Source: Ottowia flava
GTDB lineage: Bacteria; Pseudomonadota; Gammaproteobacteria; Burkholderiales; Burkholderiaceae_C
DNA: 64,000 bases
NCBI RefSeq assembly: GCF_042680565.1
Contig: NZ_JBHUEJ010000019.1
Location: 310,001-374,000 of the forward strand
Direction: 5' to 3'
Position numbers and translations under genes: made by a program. Of this stretch, positions 15,654 to 23,207 are shown in pieces. The notes beneath the pieces were generated by a model. It saw nothing but the letters and a program-made list of their open reading frames with translations, searched no databases and was not told the DNA's origin. How positions within the stretch are numbered: the stretch's first letter is position 1; the number at the start of each line of letters is the position of its first letter.

Positions 15654-16952
15654 ATGGCAATGGCTGCATGGGGAAACCGGTGGACTCGGATGTGGCGTGG
15701 TGGTCTGGGTGCTGTTTCAATCGGTATTGCACTGACCGCATTGCCTTGGGCGCACGCCCAGGCGGGCCCCAAGAAACCCGCCAAGGCGGCGGCTGCCAGC
15801 AAGGCTGCAGCGCCCAAGGCCGCTGCCAAGTCCGGTAGCGCCAAGACCTCCAGCGCCAAGGCTGGCAAGGCCGGCTCGGCCACCAAAGCCGATGTGCGCC
15901 GGGAACCGCCTCGCGGCAAGCGCGCGATCGCGGAGAACAAGCGTGACGCCAAGGTCGCCAGCGCCAAAGACAGCAAGAAGGGCGGCAAGGCGGACCGCGT
16001 GAGGGCCACCGTCGTCGCCAAGGGCGCCAAAGGCAAGAGCCGTGCGCAGGAGCGCGCTGAACGCCTGGCCGCACGCGAGACCCGCGTCACCCTGCGCCAC
16101 GCCGTTCACACGCCGCGGGAAGCGCCGGCGCCGCGCCTGTCCATCGCGCAGGCCGCTGGCTTGCACCACGCGGGCGACGCGCTGGACCTGAAGTCCAGCG
16201 TGGCCCTGGTGCTCGACCAAGATACGCATGAGGTGCTGTTCAGCAAGAACGACCACGCCGTGCTGCCGATCGCGTCGCTGACCAAGCTGATGACCGGCCT
16301 GCTGGTGTCGGAAGCGCGTCTGCCGCTGGACGAGTTGATCACCATCACCGACGAGGACGTCGATTACGAGAAGGGCAGCAGCTCGCGCCTGGCTGTGGGC
16401 ACCACGCTGACGCGCGGCGAGCTGATGCACCTGGCCCTGATGTCCAGCGAAAACCGCGCCGCGCACGCGTTGGGCCGCACCTACCCGGGCGGCCTGCAGC
16501 GCTTTGTCGGCCTGATGAACAACCGCGCCGCGGCGCTGGGCATGAAGGACACGCGCTACGTCGAGCCGACGGGCCTGTCCAGCTCCAACCGCGCCAGCGC
16601 GATCGACCTGGCCACACTGGTGGGCTTTGCCTCGCAAGACCCGCTGCTGCGCCAGCTGACCACATCGCAAGGCTACGAGGTGGCGGTGGGCAGCCGCGTG
16701 CTGACCTACAACAACACCAACCGTCTGGTGCACAAGCCGGATTGGCAGATCGGTCTGCAGAAGACCGGTTACATCTCCGAAGCCGGGCAGTGCCTGGTGA
16801 TGCAGGCGCGCGTGGCGGGCCGCAAGGTGATCATGGTCTTCCTGGATTCGAACGGCAAGTACAGCCGCCTGGCCGACGCCGAGCGCGTGCGCCGCTGGGT
16901 CGAGAACGAGCGCCCGTCGTCCACCTTTGCGGGCAACGGCTACGCGGGCTGA
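15654..16952 (+). CDS. D-alanyl-D-alanine endopeptidase (PBP7/DacA-like, S11 family)
   Basis: A 432-residue periplasmic serine peptidase. A signal peptide occupies about residues 1-35 (ending AHA-QA). A lysine/alanine/serine-rich linker of about 110 residues follows, then the S11 catalytic domain with SLTK (SxxK) near residue 202, SEN (SxN) near 260 and KTG near 370. Such enzymes cleave D-Ala-containing crosslinks in peptidoglycan. The linker is strongly basic and low-complexity, much longer than in PbpG relatives, and might bind anionic wall polymers. ATG 15654 is preceded by GGGGTGAAG. Confidence 0.88.
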   Translation: MAMAAWGNRWTRMWRGGLGAVSIGIALTALPWAHAQAGPKKPAKAAAASKAAAPKAAAKSGSAKTSSAKAGKAGSATKADVRREPPRGKRAIAENKRDAKVASAKDSKKGGKADRVRATVVAKGAKGKSRAQERAERLAARETRVTLRHAVHTPREAPAPRLSIAQAAGLHHAGDALDLKSSVALVLDQDTHEVLFSKNDHAVLPIASLTKLMTGLLVSEARLPLDELITITDEDVDYEKGSSSRLAVGTTLTRGELMHLALMSSENRAAHALGRTYPGGLQRFVGLMNNRAAALGMKDTRYVEPTGLSSSNRASAIDLATLVGFASQDPLLRQLTTSQGYEVAVGSRVLTYNNTNRLVHKPDWQIGLQKTGYISEAGQCLVMQARVAGRKVIMVFLDSNGKYSRLADAERVRRWVENERPSSTFAGNGYAG

Positions 16953-16987
16953 CCGGCCGCAGCAGGCTGTTTCTTGCGGCTTGTAGT

Positions 16988-17036
16988 TGCTATGGTTTAA
17001 ATAGCTGCTTGCGCAGATGGTTGTAGGGCTACAAGC
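16988..17036 (-). repeat. Dispersed hairpin repeat, copy 5
   Basis: Reverse orientation with TGCTAT, nine bases, AGCTGCTTGCGCAGATGG. It lies after the D,D-endopeptidase gene. Confidence 0.85.
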
Positions 17037-17054
17037 CAGTTTCACTCGAAAATT

Positions 17055-17081
17055 AAAAAGGCGCCAATCGGCGCCTTTTTT
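17055..17081. terminator. Bidirectional rho-independent terminator
   Basis: AAAAAGGCGCC and GGCGCCTTTTT pair around AATC (17055-17065, 17070-17080). It serves the convergent endopeptidase gene and iclR-type gene. Confidence 0.9.
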
Positions 17082-17107
17082 GCATCTGCCCCAGGCGTCC
17101 CCGGCCG

Positions 17108-17893
17108 TCAGCGGGCCGAACCGGTGTGGCCCAGCGCGGCCGAGATTTCCTGCGCCGTGTGCTGCAGCTTGGGCAGCCAGCTGTCGTCCAGTCGGTCGGC
17201 AGGGGCCGAGATCGACAGGCCCGCCACCAGCTTGCCCTGGTCGTCGTAGATGCCGGCGGCCATGCAGCGCACGCCCATCTCCAGCTCTTCGTTGTCGTGC
17301 GCCACGCCGGACTGGCGCGCGCGGATCAACTCGCGCTCCAGCGTGGGCAGTTGCGTGATGCTGTTGCGCGTGTGGCCGGCCAGGCCCGTGCGCGTGGCGT
17401 AGGCGCGCACGCGCGGCAGTTCGTCGTAGGCCAGAAACAGCTTGCCGGTGGACGTCAGATGCAGTGGCGCCCGTCCGCCGATGGCGCGCACCACCTGCAT
17501 CCCGGACCGTTCGCTGTAGGTGCGCTCGATGTAGACGATTTCGTCGCCCTGGCGCACGCTCAGGTTGACCGGCTGCTGGATCAGGCGGTGCAGGTCGCGC
17601 ATCGGCGCCAGCGCCGCATCGCGCACGTCGAGCCGGCCCTTGACCAGGTTGCCCAACTCCAGCAGGCGCATGCCCAGCCGGTAGCTGCCGGGCTCCGGTC
17701 GGTCGACGAAGCGGCCCACGGTCAGGTCATTCAGGATGCGGTGGGTGGTGGAGGGGTGCAAGCCGGTCTGCTCGCTGATCTCCTTGAGCGAGATCGGCTC
17801 GTCGCGCGAGGCCAGCACGTCGATCAGCGAAAACATGCGCTCGATCACCTGGATGGTCGGCGTCTGGTGGGCGTCGGGTTTGGGGCGTCGCAT
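17108..17893 (-). CDS. IclR family transcriptional regulator
   Basis: A 261-residue regulator with an N-terminal winged helix-turn-helix (about residues 15-75; ISLKEISEQTGLHPSTTHRI) and a C-terminal IclR effector domain (PLHLTSTGKLFLAY, then GVAHDNEELEMGVRCMAAGI). IclR proteins usually control catabolic genes in response to small acids; no such target lies next to it. It starts eight bases after bpt ends on the same strand, so it is probably expressed from the Nudix-aat-bpt operon. ATG 17893 gives the normal length. Confidence 0.9.
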   Translation of the reverse strand: MRRPKPDAHQTPTIQVIERMFSLIDVLASRDEPISLKEISEQTGLHPSTTHRILNDLTVGRFVDRPEPGSYRLGMRLLELGNLVKGRLDVRDAALAPMRDLHRLIQQPVNLSVRQGDEIVYIERTYSERSGMQVVRAIGGRAPLHLTSTGKLFLAYDELPRVRAYATRTGLAGHTRNSITQLPTLERELIRARQSGVAHDNEELEMGVRCMAAGIYDDQGKLVAGLSISAPADRLDDSWLPKLQHTAQEISAALGHTGSAR

Positions 17894-17901
17894 GGCAGTG
17901 T

Positions 17902-18672
17902 TCAGGTGAGGGCGCTGTTCAGCGCCGAGGCGTTGTCGTCTCGCAGCCATTGGCCGCCGATGCGCCGCTCGGACGGGCGAAACCGTGCCTTGTACGCCAT
18001 CTTGGCGCTGCCGTCGATCCAGTAGCCGAGGTAGACATACGGCAAACCCAGCGCTCGGGCCTGCTCGATCTGCCAGAGGATGCTGTAAGTGCCCAGGCTG
18101 GCGCGGGCGTCGCCCGGGTCGTAGAAGGTGTAGACCGCCGACAGCCCGTCGTTCAGCACGTCGACGATGGACACGATGCGCAGGGCGCCAGCGCCGCCGT
18201 CCGGCGCTGGCTCGCGGAATTCAACCAGGCGCGAATTCACGTTGCTCTGCAGCAGGAACTGGGTGTACTGGTCCACGCTGTCCTGGTCCATGCCGCCGCC
18301 GGTGTGACGGCCGGCCTGGTAGCGCAGGTAGAGCTGGTAGTGTTCCGGCACGTAGCACAGCTTCATCACCCGCACCTGCAGGCCGCCGTGGCGTGCCTGT
18401 GCGCGGCGCTGGCTGCGGTCAGGCTTGAAGCGCTCGACACACACGCGCATCGGCACGCACGCGTGGCAGCCGTCGCAATACGGCCGGTACGTGAACATCC
18501 CGCTGCGGCGAAAGCCGCTTTGCACCAGTTCGGAATAGGCTTCGTTGTTGACCAGGTGGCTCGGCGTGGCGACCTGCGAGCGCGCCTGCCGCCCCGGCAG
18601 GTAGCTGCATGGGTAGGGCGCTGTCGCGTAGAACTGCAGCGCCTGAAAAGGAAGGTCCTTGAGGTGGGTCAA
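17902..18672 (-). CDS. bpt: Aspartate/glutamate leucyltransferase (bacterial protein transferase)
   Basis: A 256-residue GNAT-fold transferase of the Ate1/Bpt family, which adds leucine from leucyl-tRNA to N-terminal Asp or Glu and so marks proteins for ClpAP. The hallmarks are YPCSYLPGRQARSQVA near the N-terminus, CDGCHACVPMRV with clustered cysteines and YLGYWIDGSAKMAYKARFRP near the C-terminus. I chose TTG 18672: relatives begin MTHxKDLP and TTGA overlaps the aat stop by four bases. An ATG at 18729 would add 19 unconserved residues. It lies downstream of aat, the other N-end-rule transferase. Confidence 0.92.
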   Translation of the reverse strand: MTHLKDLPFQALQFYATAPYPCSYLPGRQARSQVATPSHLVNNEAYSELVQSGFRRSGMFTYRPYCDGCHACVPMRVCVERFKPDRSQRRAQARHGGLQVRVMKLCYVPEHYQLYLRYQAGRHTGGGMDQDSVDQYTQFLLQSNVNSRLVEFREPAPDGGAGALRIVSIVDVLNDGLSAVYTFYDPGDARASLGTYSILWQIEQARALGLPYVYLGYWIDGSAKMAYKARFRPSERRIGGQWLRDDNASALNSALT

Positions 18673-19430
18673 CGAGCAGCCGAACGTGGAGGCAACAACA
18701 CATTCCAGTATACGGGGTCGAATTTCCATGGCGGTGATGGTCGGCCCGCGAGTTCCGACACCGCTGCGGCGAATTCAGCGCGCGGCACCTCCCCCGCGCC
18801 CATGAAGGCGAGGTGCGGGGTGTTCTGCTGGCAATCGATCTGCGGCACCCCGTGGTGGATGCACCACGCCACCAGGGCAGCCAGCGCGATCTTCGACCCG
18901 TCAGGGACGCGCGTGAACATCGACTCGCCAAACACCGCGTGCCCGATGCCAACGCCATACAGGCCAGCCACCAACTCGCCGCCCACCCAGGCTTCCACGC
19001 TGTGTGCGTAGCCGGCGCGGTGCAACTCGCCGTAGGCGCGCCGCATGTCCGGCCCGATCCAGGTTCCTTCCTGGCCCGGCCGTGCGGCTGCAGAGCAGGC
19101 GCCGACCACCGCATCGAATGCGGTGTCGAAGCGGATCTCGCACGCCGGATCGGCACGAAACCTCTCGATGGCCTTGCGCAGAGAGCGGTGCAGCCGGAAA
19201 GCGTTCACGCGCAGCACCATGCGCGGATCGGGGCTCCACCAGAGGATGGGTTCGCCTTCGCTGAACCACGGGAAGACGGTGGCCGAATAGGCGGCGCGCA
19301 ACGTGGCCACATCCAGTTCGCCGCCTGCGGCAACGAGCCCCGGTGCGCTCGTCTCAGGGCCCCAAGCCTGCGCTACGGGCGGAAAGGCGTCGCCCGCGCG
19401 CAGCACGGTCAACGCCGGCATGGGCCTCAT
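18669..19430 (-). CDS. aat: Leucyl/phenylalanyl-tRNA-protein transferase
   Basis: A 253-residue member of the Aat family, which transfers leucine or phenylalanine to proteins with N-terminal Arg or Lys in the N-end rule pathway. The family core FPWFSEGEPILWWSPDPRMVL spans about residues 52-72 (quoted in parts: FPWF, PILWWSPDPR), with HSVEAWVGGELVAGLYGV and FGESMF later, and DCQQNTPHL near residue 200. The start overlaps the upstream Nudix stop by four bases (ATGA), and the stop overlaps bpt. Coupling of aat and bpt in one operon suits their shared pathway. Confidence 0.95.
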   Translation of the reverse strand: MRPMPALTVLRAGDAFPPVAQAWGPETSAPGLVAAGGELDVATLRAAYSATVFPWFSEGEPILWWSPDPRMVLRVNAFRLHRSLRKAIERFRADPACEIRFDTAFDAVVGACSAAARPGQEGTWIGPDMRRAYGELHRAGYAHSVEAWVGGELVAGLYGVGIGHAVFGESMFTRVPDGSKIALAALVAWCIHHGVPQIDCQQNTPHLAFMGAGEVPRAEFAAAVSELAGRPSPPWKFDPVYWNVLLPPRSAAR

Positions 19431-19984
19431 CGCGGTGGCCAGGGAATATCGATGTCGTGCACGCCGTAGCTGCCGCGCCGGTGGTCGTCGAAGAAGCGCT
19501 TCAGCGTTTCGCGCACCGTCATGAAAGCCAATTCGTCCCAGGGAATCTCGGCTTCGGTGAAAAGCCGCGCTTCCAGCGTTTCCTGACCCGGGTGAAAGAC
19601 ATCGCTTTGCAGTTGAGCAAGGTAGAACACGTGCACCTGGCCAACGCGGGGAATGCTCAGCGTGCTGAACAGCCTACCCATGGAGATCTGCGCGCCGGCT
19701 TCCTCATCGGTCTCGCGGGCGGCGCCTTCGGCCATGGTCTCGTCCATCTCCATGAACCCTGCGGGCAAGGTCCACTTGCCCCAGCGCGGTTCAATGGCAC
19801 GTTTGCACAGCAGCACGCTCTCGCCCAGATAGGGTACGGTGCCCACCACCAGGAGCGGATTGACGTAATGGACAGTGCCGCAGGACGGACACACGGCGCG
19901 CTCGCGCGTGTCTCCGTCGTCGGGAATGCGGTAGTCCACGGCGGTTCCGCACTCGCGGCAGTGCTGGATAGTTCGACGCTGCAT
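19427..19984 (-). CDS. Nudix hydrolase with N-terminal zinc ribbon
   Basis: A 185-residue protein. The N-terminal zinc ribbon has CRECG and CPSCG pairs (about residues 9-37). The Nudix box is complete: G-x5-E-x7-RE-x2-EE-x-G in GFMEMDETMAEGAARETDEE followed by AGA. The combination resembles NADH pyrophosphatase-like Nudix enzymes that cleave nucleotide-sugar or dinucleotide pyrophosphates, but the NudC-specific SQPWPFP motif is not seen, so the substrate is open. ATG 19984 is preferred over a GTG at 19993. It is the first gene of the operon with aat, bpt and the IclR gene. Confidence 0.88.
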   Translation of the reverse strand: MQRRTIQHCRECGTAVDYRIPDDGDTRERAVCPSCGTVHYVNPLLVVGTVPYLGESVLLCKRAIEPRWGKWTLPAGFMEMDETMAEGAARETDEEAGAQISMGRLFSTLSIPRVGQVHVFYLAQLQSDVFHPGQETLEARLFTEAEIPWDELAFMTVRETLKRFFDDHRRGSYGVHDIDIPWPPR

Positions 19985-20052
19985 AGACGCCACAGTGTAC
20001 GTGCGGTGCCGAGCCCGCTTCGCGCCGACCGGCGCCGCCTACACTTGGCGGT

Positions 20053-20508
20053 ATGCCAGCAGACTCCGATGTCTTTTCGTTCGAACAAGCGCCCGGCCAT
20101 TTGATTCGCCGTGCGCACCAGATCTCCGTCGCCGTGTTCAGCGAGGAGACGGCTGCTTTCGGCGTCACGCCCGTGCAGTTCGCGATCCTCAGCGTGTTGG
20201 CCCAGGCGCCCGACATTGACCAGATCACGCTGGCGCAACGGGTGGCGTTCGACCAGGCGACAATCGGCTCGGTGGTCGCGCGTCTCATCGGCAAGGGCTG
20301 GCTGCACCGCGAGCCGGCCGAGCAGGATCGCCGGCGCAAGCTGCTGCGCCTGACCCCTGAAGGTCTTGCCGCCTTGCATGGCATGACGGCCCACATGCCC
20401 TCAGTGCAGACCCGGATCGTTGATGGCCTGAGCCTGTCAGAACGCACCCAATTCATGGGGCTGCTTGCCAAATTGGTCGCACATCACGAGCGCGAAACGC
20501 CGGCCTGA
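20053..20508 (+). CDS. MarR family transcriptional regulator
   Basis: A 151-residue winged-helix protein of the MarR family: recognition region LAQRVAFDQATIGSVVARL and wing EPAEQDRRRKLLRLTPEG. MarR proteins act as dimers, often as repressors that release DNA on binding phenolic ligands. It is divergent from the Nudix operon across about 70 bases, a position from which it could regulate that operon or itself. No operator palindrome was clear by eye. Confidence 0.9.
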   Translation: MPADSDVFSFEQAPGHLIRRAHQISVAVFSEETAAFGVTPVQFAILSVLAQAPDIDQITLAQRVAFDQATIGSVVARLIGKGWLHREPAEQDRRRKLLRLTPEGLAALHGMTAHMPSVQTRIVDGLSLSERTQFMGLLAKLVAHHERETPA

Positions 20509-20659
20509 CGGCCCCATGCGCGCGTGTCCTACAGCGTCGCGCGCGGGCCGAGCGTTAGATTCGCAGGCGCCGCGGGACTCCCGCCCGCCCTTGTGAACTG
20601 CCACCGGTACACGCCGGTCTCGCAGTTGCTGCGATAACTCAATGAAAGGAAACATCCCG

Positions 20660-21358
20660 ATGCAAACACGTGAAATTGGCCGTGGCCTGCTGGTGGCCAC
20701 CACGGCGGCAGCCGTCTTCATGACCGGCTGCGCCAACATGACGGAAACTCAGCGCAATACTGCTATTGGTGCAGGTGTGGGCGCAGCTGCCGGTGGCCTG
20801 ATCGGTGACGGCAAGGGGGCGGCCATCGGCGCCGGTGTGGGCGCTCTGGGCGGGTACGCCTGGTCGCGCTACATGGAGAACAAGAAGCAGCAGATGCAGG
20901 CGGCCACGGCGGGCACCGGCGTGCAGGTCACCCAGACGCCAGACAACCAGCTCAAGCTGAACATTCCCGAGGACATTTCCTTCGCCACCGGCCGTGCCGA
21001 CATCCAGCCGCGCCTGCGCCCCATCCTCGACCAGTTCGGTCAAGGTCTGGGCCAGCAGCCGAGCCTGGAGGTGACCATCATCGGCCACACCGATTCGACC
21101 GGCACCGATGCGATCAACAACCCGCTGTCCGTGGCACGCGCCAACAGCGTGCGCGACTACCTGGCCACGCGCGGCGTGGACACGCGCCGCATCCGTACCG
21201 ATGGCCGCGGTTCGCGCGAGCCTATCGCCGACAACCGCACCGACGCGGGCCGCGCTCAGAACCGCCGCGTGGAGATCTTCCTGGCCGACCGCGCACCGGT
21301 CGCCGCTGCGCCTGCACCCACGTACAACACGCCGATTGGTGGTCAGCCGGTACGCTGA
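20660..21358 (+). CDS. OmpA family outer-membrane lipoprotein with glycine zipper
   Basis: A 232-residue lipoprotein. The signal peptide ends in the lipobox FMTGC (Cys about residue 22). A glycine-zipper segment follows (GAGVGAAAGGLIGDGKG, then GAGVGALGG; about 35-70), which may span or associate with membrane. The C-terminal OmpA domain (about 110-215) has the peptidoglycan-binding pattern IIGHTDSTGTDAINNPLS and NRRVEIFL. It likely anchors the outer membrane to peptidoglycan, like the YiaD group. ATG 20660 follows GAAAGGA. A strong terminator lies at 21424. Confidence 0.9.
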   Translation: MQTREIGRGLLVATTAAAVFMTGCANMTETQRNTAIGAGVGAAAGGLIGDGKGAAIGAGVGALGGYAWSRYMENKKQQMQAATAGTGVQVTQTPDNQLKLNIPEDISFATGRADIQPRLRPILDQFGQGLGQQPSLEVTIIGHTDSTGTDAINNPLSVARANSVRDYLATRGVDTRRIRTDGRGSREPIADNRTDAGRAQNRRVEIFLADRAPVAAAPAPTYNTPIGGQPVR

Positions 21359-21423
21359 TGGATGGATTGGCATGAGGCGAGCGCCTGAATCACGGCCGCG
21401 GCCTCGGCCCCCTGAAACCCTCG

Positions 21424-21451
21424 CGCCACCGGACACGGTGGCGTTTTTTTT
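21424..21451 (+). terminator. Rho-independent terminator
   Basis: CGCCACC and GGTGGCG pair around GGACAC (21424-21443), followed by eight T residues. Confidence 0.9.
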
Positions 21452-21533
21452 GTGCGTGCAGCGCCAGCTATTGGCGTCCGCCCGGCATGTCTGCACACAG
21501 CGCGAGCCCACGCAGCCGGGCTACACTTTTCGC

Positions 21534-22172
21534 ATGAAGCTCTACAACTACTTCCGATCCTCGGCGTCGTTTCGTGTGCGCATCGCACTCAACCTCAAGG
21601 GACTCTCCTACGAGTACCTGCCGGTACATCTGGCCAAGGGTGAACATCGGCGCGCCGAGTTCACATCGCTCAGTTCGGAAGGTCTGGTGCCGCTGCTGGA
21701 GCTGGACAACGGCCAGCGCATCACGCAGTCCATGGCCATCATCGAGTACCTGGAAGAGACCCATCCGCAGTCCGCGCTGCTGCCCGCCGACGCCATCGGC
21801 CGTGCACGCGTTCGCGCGCTCGCGCAGCTGATCGCGTGCGAGGTGCATCCGCTCAACAACCTGCGGGTGCTCAAGTACCTGACGCACGAACTCGCGCAGA
21901 ACGAAGCGGCCAAGAACAGCTGGTACCGGCATTGGGTGGCGCTGGGCCTGCAGGCCTTCGAAGCCCGCCTGGCCGAGGCGCCCGCCACCTTCAGTCATGG
22001 CGAAACACCGACACTGGCCGACTGCTGTCTGGTGCCGCAAATCTTCAATGCACAGCGTTTCGATTGCGACCTGTCTGCGTACCCGCGCACCATGGCCGTG
22101 TTCGAGGCATGCATGAAGCTCGACGCCTTCCAGAAGGCACAGCCTTCCGCCTGCCCCGACGCTGAAAAGTGA
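21534..22172 (+). CDS. maiA: Maleylacetoacetate isomerase (zeta-class GST)
   Basis: A 212-residue glutathione S-transferase of the zeta class. The N-terminal thioredoxin-like domain has the active-site SSASFRVRIALNLKG (about residues 9-23) and the glutathione-binding ITQSMAIIEYLEE; the C-terminal helical domain has TLADCCLVPQIFNAQRF. The family isomerises maleylacetoacetate to fumarylacetoacetate in tyrosine breakdown, or the equivalent maleylpyruvate step of gentisate pathways; no other gene of either pathway is near. Its stop overlaps the next gene's GTG start. Confidence 0.9.
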   Translation: MKLYNYFRSSASFRVRIALNLKGLSYEYLPVHLAKGEHRRAEFTSLSSEGLVPLLELDNGQRITQSMAIIEYLEETHPQSALLPADAIGRARVRALAQLIACEVHPLNNLRVLKYLTHELAQNEAAKNSWYRHWVALGLQAFEARLAEAPATFSHGETPTLADCCLVPQIFNAQRFDCDLSAYPRTMAVFEACMKLDAFQKAQPSACPDAEK

Positions 22173-23023
22173 ACCGCATGGTCGACGCGCGCTGGTTTGT
22201 ACCCGACTGGCCGGCACCCACGCGGGTGCGGGCGCTGTTCACCACGCGCGGTTCGTCGCCTGCCGATGGCGCTTCACCCGCGCCTTATCAGTATTTCAAC
22301 CTAGGCGATCACGTGGGCGATGCCGCTGATGCCGTGGCTGCCAACCGCGCGTTGCTGGCGCAGGCGCTGGGGGCTGCGCGGCCCGTGTTTCTGCATCAGG
22401 TGCATGGCACGGGCGTGTGCGCGCTCTCACCGGATCTTGCCGATGGCACCACGGCGGATGCGGCGTTCAGCACTCGAAGCGACGTCGCCTGCACGGTGAT
22501 GGTGGCCGACTGCCTTCCCGTGTTGCTGACCACCGCCAGCGGCAGCGCCGTGGCCGCTGCGCATGCGGGCTGGCGCGGGCTCGCATCGGGTGTGCTCCAG
22601 GCGACTTTGGAGCAGTTTCGGCCTGCAGGGCAGGCGGGACGGGCGCAGCCAGCTATCGATAATGAAGCGAATCAAGGCGCTGATCCGATCATCGCCTGGC
22701 TGGGCCCCTGCATTGGACCACGTGCCTTCGAGGTGGGCGCTGAGGTGCGGGAGGCGTTCCTCGCGCAGGACGCTGGCGCAGACCCGGCCTTTGCGCCGCA
22801 CACGCCCGGCAAGTTCCTGGCGGATCTGCCCGCGCTTGCGCGGCGCGTGCTGCTCACGAACGGCGTCACGGCGGTGTACGGTAACGACGGCAGCGACGCT
22901 TGGTGCACCGTGGCGCGGCCGGATCGCTACTTCTCGTTCCGGCGCGACCAGTCGGCGCTGGGCGGCACCGGCCGCATGGCCGCCTGCATCTGGATCGACG
23001 AGGTTGGCGCGCCCTCCGCGTAA
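22169..23023 (+). CDS. pgeF: Purine nucleoside phosphorylase/laccase-like PgeF (YfiH, DUF152)
   Basis: A 284-residue protein of the YfiH family. Zinc ligands are visible in FLHQVHG, VADCLPVLL and AAHAGWRGL, and GPCIGPRAFEVG follows. The family has been reported as purine nucleosidase/adenosine deaminase-like and as a peptidoglycan-editing factor; which applies here is open. GTG 22169 overlaps the maiA stop (GTGA); ATG 22178 is an alternative. About 20 residues between the two last motifs (around residues 151-172) are an unusual insertion encoded by a copy of the dispersed repeat. Confidence 0.87.
   Translation: MNRMVDARWFVPDWPAPTRVRALFTTRGSSPADGASPAPYQYFNLGDHVGDAADAVAANRALLAQALGAARPVFLHQVHGTGVCALSPDLADGTTADAAFSTRSDVACTVMVADCLPVLLTTASGSAVAAAHAGWRGLASGVLQATLEQFRPAGQAGRAQPAIDNEANQGADPIIAWLGPCIGPRAFEVGAEVREAFLAQDAGADPAFAPHTPGKFLADLPALARRVLLTNGVTAVYGNDGSDAWCTVARPDRYFSFRRDQSALGGTGRMAACIWIDEVGAPSA
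22618..22676 (+). repeat. Dispersed hairpin repeat copy inside pgeF
   Basis: TCGGCCTGCAGGGC at the left end and GGGCGCAGCCAGCT, nine bases, GAAGCGAATCA at the right end match the layout of the intergenic copy at 41308. It is read through in frame and coincides with a family-atypical stretch of the protein. Confidence 0.6.
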
Positions 23024-23207
23024 GCCCTGACAGGGATTGACCGGGGAGGCGCCCGCCCGGAAGCCCGCAGAAGTCGGCGTATATTGGCAGCGTGTCAGTG
23101 TGCCGTTACCGAGCTCGGGGATACTGGGCTCAGCAGCGGTCAAGGCGCGGCGACGGCTCCTCCCACCGCTGCGCGGACCCGTCAACACAACGATTTCAGG
23201 AGACACC

